Source of the DNA: Camarhynchus parvulus
Lineage: Eukaryota; Chordata; Aves; Passeriformes; Thraupidae
Reading direction: 5' to 3'
NCBI RefSeq assembly: GCF_901933205.1
Contig: NW_022148820.1
Span: forward strand, 32,038-96,037
DNA: 64,000 bases
Below are positions 58,501 through 64,000 of this stretch, piece after piece. The position numbers and the translations under genes are program-made. A model generated the notes under the pieces. That model was not told the origin of the DNA. It ran no database searches and saw only the letters and a program-made list of their open reading frames with translations. Position 1 is the first letter of the stretch; each line of letters opens with the position of its first letter.

Positions 58501-61447
58501 CTGGAAGGGAGAAGTGGGAGGGGTCACCCAAAAATCCACCGAAAAAAATCCCAGGAGCCCCAAAGACCCCCAGAGGCAAAAAAAACCGAAAAAATCCGTT
58601 GCGGAAGTGGTGAAAATGGTTAAAATCAACCCCAAAATCAACCCCAAATTCACTAGGTATTTAAATCCCACAAATTTACCCAAATCCCAAAATCAACCCA
58701 AATTGACCCCCGTCCCAAAAATTAACCCCCAAATTCACCCCAAATTGACCCCAAATTCCCTCAAGTCAACCCCAAATCCCCAAATTATTTAAATCCCCCA
58801 AGTCACCCCAAAATCAGCCCCCAAACCCCGGTTCTCCCCAAAATCCTGGACCCCCCCAAAGACCCCAGACCCCAAAAACCCCAAAAAATCGTTGGAAATG
58901 GTGAAAATGGACTAAAATTAGCCCAAGTCACCCCAAATCCCCCCAAAATCCCAAATTTTAAAATCCACCCCAAACCCCAGTTCCCCAATTTGATTTGAGG
59001 CCCCAAGGTTGAAACTGAAAAAATCGTTTGGGAAATGGTGAAAATGGACTAAAATTCCCCCAAATTTACCCCAAATTCTTGAAATCCACCCAAATCCCCA
59101 AAAGGTTCACTTTGAGATTACTTTGAATACCTCAAATTGACCCAAAATTTTCCCAAAATCACTTTAAAACCCCCAAAAAGAATCCACTAGAATTCACCCA
59201 GTTACCCAAAAAAATCAACCCCAAACCCTTCATAAATCCCCTCTAACCCCTCCCAGCTTCCCCAAAATCCTTTAACCCCCCAAAATCCCCTTTAACCCCT
59301 CCAATCCCCTAGTCCCTCAACTTCCCCAAACCCCAAGAACTTTCAGGACCTCAAATCCACTTTAAATGCCCCAGGCCCCAAATCTCCCCAAATCCCTCTA
59401 GCCTCCCTTCCTCCAAAATCCCTTTAAGCCCCCAATCCCCTAAGTCCTTTCAGTCCCCCAAATTCCCCAAAGGTCACACTTTAAATGCTTCAAACTTTAA
59501 ATTTCCCCCCAAATCCCCTTTAACCCCCAAATTCCCCCACCAGTCACCAAAACTCCCCAAAACCCCCAAGCGGGACCCCCCCTCCAAAACCCACTAAGCC
59601 CCCAAAATCCCCAAAATCCACTTCACATCCCCAAATTCCCCAAGTCCCCTTTAAATGCTCCCCAAACCCATAGAATCCCTCTAACCCCTCGGCCTCACAG
59701 TTCCCCCAAATTCCCCCCAAATCCACACTTTAAACGCCCCCCAAAACCCCCAGTTTCCCAAAATCCCCTTTAAACACCCCAACCCCCCTAAAATCCCCTT
59801 TAAACCCCCCAAATCCCTCTAATTCCTCCCAGCACCCCCAGATTTCCCCAAAATCCCCTTAAATGCCCCCAGTGCTACAAATCCCTTTAAAACCCCCAAA
59901 TCCTCTAATCCCCTCCCAACACCCCCAAATTCCTTAAAATCCCCTTTAAATACCCCAAACACCCCCCAAATTTTAAAATCCCCTTTAACCTCACCCCAAA
60001 TCCCCTTTAAACCCCAAATCCCTTTAAACCCCACCCAAAATCCTAATCCCCCCAAAGCTCCCCAAAACCCAAGGCTTTTCGGGACACTCGACCCAAAACT
60101 TTTGGGACCCCTCCAAAACCCTTTGGCAAAAATCTTGCGATCCCCTTTATTTAAGTCCCCCTTTAACCCCCCAAAATCCCCTAAGTCACACCCCAAAGTC
60201 CTTTAACTCCCAAATCCCTTTAGCCCCCCCAATCCCACTTTAACCTCCCAAAGTCCCCTTTAAACCCCCAAAATCCTTTTCAACCCCAAATCCACTTTGA
60301 CCCCCAAATCCCCTTCGACCCCCAAAATCCCTTTAAACCTCCCAAATCCCCTTTATTTAAATCCCCTTTAACCTCCCCAAAATCCCCCTTTAAGCCCCCA
60401 AATCCCCCTTTAAACCCCCAAATCCTTTAACCTCCCACAAAATTACACTTAGCCTCCCCAAAATCCCCTCTGTCCTCCCCTTTAATTTCCCCCAAAATCC
60501 CATACAAACCTCCCAAATCCTTTAACCCCCAAAATCCTGGCCTCCCAAATCTTGCTAACCCCCCAAAATCCCCTAAATCCCCCCCTAAATCCCCTTTAAC
60601 CTCCCAAATCCCTTTAACCCCCATCCCCTTTAACCTCCCCAAATCCCCTTTAAACCCCCAAAATGCAAACCCCCCCCAAAATCCCCCTTTAAACCCCCAA
60701 AATCCCCTTTAAACCCCAAAATCCCTTTAAACCTCCCCCAAATCCCTTTTATTTTAAATCCCCTTTAACCTCCCAAAATCCCAAGCCCCCAAGTCACTGA
60801 CCCCCCAAAATCTTGCTAACCCCAAGTCCCTTTGGCCTCCCAATCCCCTCCTAATCCTCCCAACCCCCAAATTTCCCCAAAATCCCTTTAAACCTCCCCC
60901 AATCCCTTTAACCCCCCCAAAATCCCCTTTAACCTCCCCAAATCCCCTTTAACCCCAAATCCCTAATCCCCCTAAATCCCCTTTAGCTTCCCCAAATCCC
61001 TTCTTCCCCAAATCCCTGATACCTGAATACACAACCTCCCCCGTCCCCTTTAGCCCCGAATCCCCTTTAAACCCCAAATCCCTTTAATCTCCCCCGTCCC
61101 CCTTTAACCCCCCTAAATCCCCTTAAGCCCCCCAAGTCCTTTAACCCCAGGTGCCCAACTCTGAGTGCCCCAACCCCCAAAACCCTAAATCCCAGCCCCC
61201 CGTCCTTTAGCCCCCCAAATCCCCTCTAGCCCCTCCCAGCCCCTAGTTCCACCCCAAAATCCCCTTAAAGCCCCCCAAAATCCCCTTTAAACCCCCAAAT
61301 CCTTTAACTACCTAAATCCCCTTTAAACCCCCAAATCCCCTTTAACCCCCCAAATCCTTTAACCTCCCAACCCCCCAAAATCCCCCAAATCCTTGCTCCC
61401 AAAGTCCCCAAACCCCCTAAATCCCCTTTAAGCCCCAAATCCCATTT

Positions 61448-63000
61448 AACCCCACAAAGCCCGGCCGGCACTCTCGCCCCCGACACCCGCAACAGCCCAA
61501 ATTTGGGGCTCAGCGGGGGCTTTTGGGGAATTTGGGGTGTCCCCCAAAAGATTTGGGGTCCCAGAGTTCCAACCCCAAAAGATTTGGGGTCTCCCAGAAC
61601 CATTTCTGGAGGTTTTGGGGTCTCTCAGTTCTGTTTTGGGGTCTCTCAGTTCTGTTTTGGGGGGTTTGGGGTCTCCCCAGAAGTTTTGGGGTCCCAGAGT
61701 TCCAATCCCAGAAGTTTTGGGGGTCTGTTTGAGTCTTCTGTTTTGGGGGCTTTGGGATGTCCCCAAAAGTTTTGGGGTCTCTCAGTTCTGTTTTGGGGTC
61801 TCTCAGTTCCATTTCTGGGGTTTTTGGGGTCTCCCCCAGGGCGAGGTCGCAGCCGAACCCCACAAAGCCCGGCCGGCACTCGCAGCGCCCCGACACCTGC
61901 AACAGCCCAAATTTGGGGCTCAGCGGGGGCTTTTGGGGAATTTGGGGTGTCCCCCAAAAGATTTGGGGTCCCAGAGTTCCAACCCCAAAAGATTTGGGGT
62001 CTCCCAGAACCATTTCTGGAGGTTTTGGGGTCTCTCAGTTCTGTTTTGGGGTCTCTCAGTTCTGTTTTGGGGGGTTTGGGGTCTCCCCAGAAGTTTTGGG
62101 GTCCCAGAGTTCCAATCCCAGAAGTTTTGGGGTCTCTCAGTTCTGTTTTGGGGGCTTTGGGATGTCCCCAAAAGTTTTGGGGTCTCTCAGTTCTGTTTTG
62201 GGGTCTCTCAGTTCCATTTCTGGGGTTTTGGGGTCTCCCCCAGGGCGAGGTCGCAGCCGAACCCCACAAAGCCCGGCCGGCACTCGCAGCGCCCCGACAC
62301 CTGCAACAGCCCAAATTTGGGGCTCAGCGCGGGCTTTTGGGGAATTTGGGGTGTCCCCCAAAGATTTGGGTCCCAGAGTTCCAATCCCAAAAGTTCTGGG
62401 GTCTCCTGAAACCATTTCTGGAGGTTTTGGGGTCTCTCAGTTCTGTTTTGGGGTCTCTCAGTTCTGTTTTGGGGGGTTTGGGGTCTCCCCAAAGTTCTGG
62501 GGTCCCAGAGTTCCAATCCCAGAAGTTTTGGGGTCTCTCAGTTCTGTTTTGGGGTCTCTCAGTTCTGTTTTGGGGGCTTTGGGGTGTCCCCAAAAGTTTT
62601 GGGGTCTCTCAGTTCTGTTTTGGGGTCTCTCAGTTCCATTTCTGGGGTTTTGGGGTCTCCCCCAAGGCGAGGTCGCAGCCGAACCCCACAAAGCCCGGCC
62701 GGCACTCGCAGCGCCCCGACACCTGCAACAGCCCAAATTTGGGGCTCAGGAGGGGCTTTTGGGGAATTTGGGGTGTCCCCAAAAGATTTGGGGTCCCAGA
62801 GTTCCAACCCCAAAAGATTTGGGGTCTCCCAGAACCATTTCTGGAGGTTTTGGGGTCTCTCAGTTCTGTTTTGGGGTCTCTCAGTTCTGTTTTGGGGGGT
62901 TTGGGGTCTCCCCAGAAGTTTTGGGGTCCCAGAGTTCCAATCCCAAAAGTTTTGGGGTCTCTCAGTTCTGTTTTGGGGGCTTTGGGATGTCCCCAAAAAT
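61448..63000 (-). repeat. ~410-bp units carrying the exon 2 5' end and acceptor
   Basis: Four units carry TTTGGGCTGTTGCAG|GTGTC on the minus strand followed by the start of exon 2: exon-like parts at 62658-62722, 62236-62300, 61832-61896 and a truncated, altered one at about 61450-61493. Spacing is 404-422 bp. Each unit also contains GGTCTCTCAGTTCTGTTTTG blocks on the plus strand. In all, the coding match stops after ALGE and runs into repeat without a donor. The last unit is cut by the junction with the degraded copy. Confidence 0.9.
62658..62722 (-). CDS. MEGF8: MEGF8 exon 2, 5' part only: second EGF-like module
   Basis: After the GTTGCAG acceptor the sequence reads VSGRCECRPGFVGFGCDLAL then GE, in frame with exon 1 (phase 0). 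The mammalian sequence is LGPCRCEPGFLGRACDLHLWE, giving the C-x-C-xx-GF-xx-x-C end of an EGF module. No donor follows; the match ends at the repeat boundary, and the other three copies (62236-62300, 61832-61896, ~61450-61493) end likewise or earlier. The complete exon probably lay beyond the truncated last copy, in the part now replaced by the damaged block. Confidence 0.75.
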
Positions 63001-63611
63001 TTTGGGGCCCATAAATCCCAAAAGTTCTGTTTTGGGGCACGTCCAGTCCATCTGGGGTTGGGGGGGTTCCCCAGACCCCAACCCAAATGCCGCACTAAAC
63101 CCCCAAACCGAAAACAACCCTAAAATCAACAGCCCAAATTTGGGGGCTCAGGAGGGGCTTTTGGAAAATTTGGGGTGCCCCCCAAAGATTTGGGTCCCAG
63201 AGTTCCAATCCCAAAAGTTCTGGGGTCTCCTGGAACCATTTCTGGAGGTTTTGGGGTCTCTCAGTTCAGTTTTGGAGGGGTTTGGGGTGTCCCCCAGAAG
63301 TTTTGGGGTCCCAGAGTTCCAATCCCAAAAATTTTGGGGTCACCTTGGGCTCTCACCTGGTTGCAGGTGCCCCCGGGGGGGTGGCAGTACTGGGGGCACG
63401 CGGGGGTGGCACACGAGGGGCCCAAAACCATCAGAAAATCCCCCAAAAAATCCCCATAAAATCACCAAAAAATCCCCCCAAAATCACCAAAAATCCCCAA
63501 AAAAATCCCATAAAATCCCCCCAAAATCACCAAAAATCCCCCAAAAAATCCCATAAAATCCCCAAAAATCCCCAAAAATTCCCCCATAACCCCCCAAAGT
63601 TGGGCTCTCAC
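63001..63611 (-). repeat. Intron between exons 1 and 2, with a copy of the exon 1 3' end
   Basis: The part at 63130-63340 is a partial unit of the exon 2 array without its exon piece. At 63357-63425 the minus strand carries CATPACPQYCHPPGGTCNQ followed by GTGAGA, a second version of the exon 1 end. At 63428-63595 the plus strand has CCCCAAAAAATCCCATAAAA repeats. The version at 63357 keeps the cysteine spacing of mammalian CGLQECSAYCGSHGTC better than exon 1 as written. Confidence 0.8.
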
Positions 63612-63833
63612 CTGGTTGCAGGTGCCCCGGGGGGTGGCAGTACTGGGGGGGCACGGGGGGTGGCAAAAACCAACCTCCGAGGGCTCGCCCTTCAGGCCCG
63701 GGGGCGACTGGCAGTGCCCCTGGGGGTGGCAGCGGCCGCGGCCCGAGCAGCCGCCCGGGCACAGCGACAGCGCCCACGTGGCGTTGAAGCCCAGCAGGTT
63801 GTAGTTGGCGTCGCTGAACAGGTGCAGCAGCAT
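63612..63833 (-). CDS. MEGF8: MEGF8 exon 1 of the window: end of CUB1 and first EGF-like module
   Basis: The 222-bp exon starts after TGCCCTCCCCAG and ends CAACCAG|GTGAGA. It reads LLHLFSDANYNLLGFNAT, ALSLCPGGCSGRGRCHPQG, then a proline-rich stretch to GTCNQ. The mammalian start, LLHLFSDANYNLLGFNATF, is nearly identical; the ATG here is internal. The EGF part departs: two expected cysteines read as serine (HCQSPP, GEPSEV), and the CPQYC segment is out of frame by homopolymer differences that cancel before GTCNQ. An internal CCCCCCCAG near 63650 could alternatively be an acceptor. The CUB end is secure; the rest less so. Confidence 0.82.
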
Positions 63834-64000
63834 CTGGGGAGGGCAAAAAGTGGGGTCAGAGGGGGGAAAACAGCAAGGAAATCACGAAATCCTACAAAAA
63901 ACCCCATAGAAATCGCGAAATCCCCAAAAAAATCCCAGTGGAAATGGCAAAATCCCAAAAAAAATCCCATAGAAATCACGAAATCCCCAAAAAAATCCCA
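63834..64000 (-). repeat. Intron upstream of exon 1, ~29-bp repeats
   Basis: From 63880 the plus strand shows AATCACGAAATCCCCAAAAA and CCCATAGAAATC repeating about every 29-30 bp to the window end. The exon 1 acceptor tract (TTTTTGCCCTCCCCAG) lies at 63834-63850. No further exon is seen. Confidence 0.7.

Larger units (their letters stand above)
47466..61447 (-). other. Degraded collinear second copy of ~31000-45540
   Basis: This 14-kb block repeats, in the same order and orientation, the introns and exons found at about 31000-45540: the pyrimidine array, exon 8, the SDH array, exon 7, exon 6, the CCACCCC and 190-bp arrays, exon 5, the exon 4 array, exon 4 and the CCCCTTTAA array. Even the intron beside exon 8 matches (GGGCACCCTGACCATTCACA). 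But it is full of small indels, shortened homopolymers and odd inserts such as TAGTACT, and its exons are frameshifted. It sits exactly where the first kelch exons should be. Unpolished duplicate sequence in an assembly is the likeliest cause; a decayed tandem duplication is the alternative. Confidence 0.88.
2355..63833 (-). other. MEGF8: MEGF8 locus, internal part, transcribed on the minus strand
   Basis: Eighteen exons with MEGF8-like protein sequence occur in the correct domain order on the minus strand, each with an AG acceptor and GT donor, and phases that join correctly from exon 3 to exon 18. MEGF8 is a large type I membrane protein with CUB, EGF, PSI, laminin-EGF and kelch modules; with MOSMO and MGRN1 it promotes removal of Smoothened from the cell surface. 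Diagnostic segments include FLFAAYLARYPYGGCRGW, CGHGSCSGPPDFTCVC, GYYGDP and YGHSASLHEASG. Attractin (ATRN/ATRNL1) shares the architecture but not these segments or the double propeller order. The gene is incomplete at both window ends and lacks the first kelch propeller inside. Exon numbers are local. Confidence 0.93.

Noticed and set aside
47466..61447. A second functional MEGF8-like paralogue
   Set aside because: The exon copies are frameshifted, the intron repeats match those of the intact part nearly unit for unit, and the block is cut at both ends inside repeats.
2355..63833. Attractin (ATRN/ATRNL1) as the gene identity
   Set aside because: Attractin shares CUB, EGF, kelch and PSI modules, but the EISFFFLEP, FLFAAYLARYP, CGHGSCSGPPDFTC and second CUB-kelch segments are specific to MEGF8.
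1..64000. tRNA, rRNA, transposable elements or a promoter
   Set aside because: No cloverleaf-like, rRNA-like, retroelement or terminal-inverted-repeat sequence was recognised; the gene's first exon and promoter lie outside the window.

Overview
The window holds a large internal part of one vertebrate gene, MEGF8 (multiple EGF-like domains 8), read on the minus strand from about 63833 down to 2355. Eighteen exons can be placed by protein similarity, splice sites and codon phase. Exon numbers used here are local to the window. The encoded order is that of MEGF8: end of the first CUB domain, EGF-like repeats, a cysteine-rich/PSI stretch, a calcium-binding EGF, laminin-type EGFs, the second CUB domain, an EGF, and the start of the second kelch propeller. 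The true 5' end (signal peptide, most of CUB1) and 3' end (rest of kelch, transmembrane segment, tail) lie outside. No other gene is supported. The very GC-rich exons, short exon lengths and introns built almost entirely of short G/C-rich tandem repeats suggest a bird, probably a small ('dot') microchromosome; that placement is inference.

Layout in transcription order: exon 1 (63612-63833), then a 410-bp-unit array carrying repeated 5' pieces of exon 2 (61448-62722). Here the expected exons of the first kelch propeller are absent. Instead, 47466-61447 is a degraded, collinear second copy of roughly 31000-45540, with damaged copies of five exons. True sequence resumes with exon 3 (45579-45839) and continues with exons 4 (41961-42088), 5 (39874-40005), 6 (36115-36228), 7 (35370-35517), 8 (33433-33584), 9 (26486-26673), 10 (23081-23288), 11 (20914-21136), 12 (18120-18247), 13 (11949-12097), 14 (10712-10821), 15 (8413-8529), 16 (7501-7705), 17 (5246-5417) and 18 (2355-2518). 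Codon phases agree across every junction from exon 3 to exon 18 except for single-base homopolymer differences in exons 12, 14 and 15.

The most striking feature is that most introns are minisatellites whose repeat unit includes the edge of the neighbouring exon together with its splice site. Examples are nine copies of the exon 18 3' end and donor, roughly 80 copies of the exon 13 acceptor, and twelve mini-exon-like copies of the exon 9 end. A second highlight is a 1.8-kb array between exons 7 and 8 that stays open, in frame with both exons, and would encode several hundred residues of Ser-Asp-His-rich repeat if not spliced out.

MEGF8 is a single-pass membrane protein. In mammals it acts with MOSMO and the ubiquitin ligase MGRN1 to lower surface Smoothened and so damp Hedgehog signalling; its loss disturbs left-right patterning and causes a Carpenter-type syndrome in people. 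The degraded block and the missing kelch exons are most simply an assembly fault, but a real rearrangement cannot be excluded from sequence alone.
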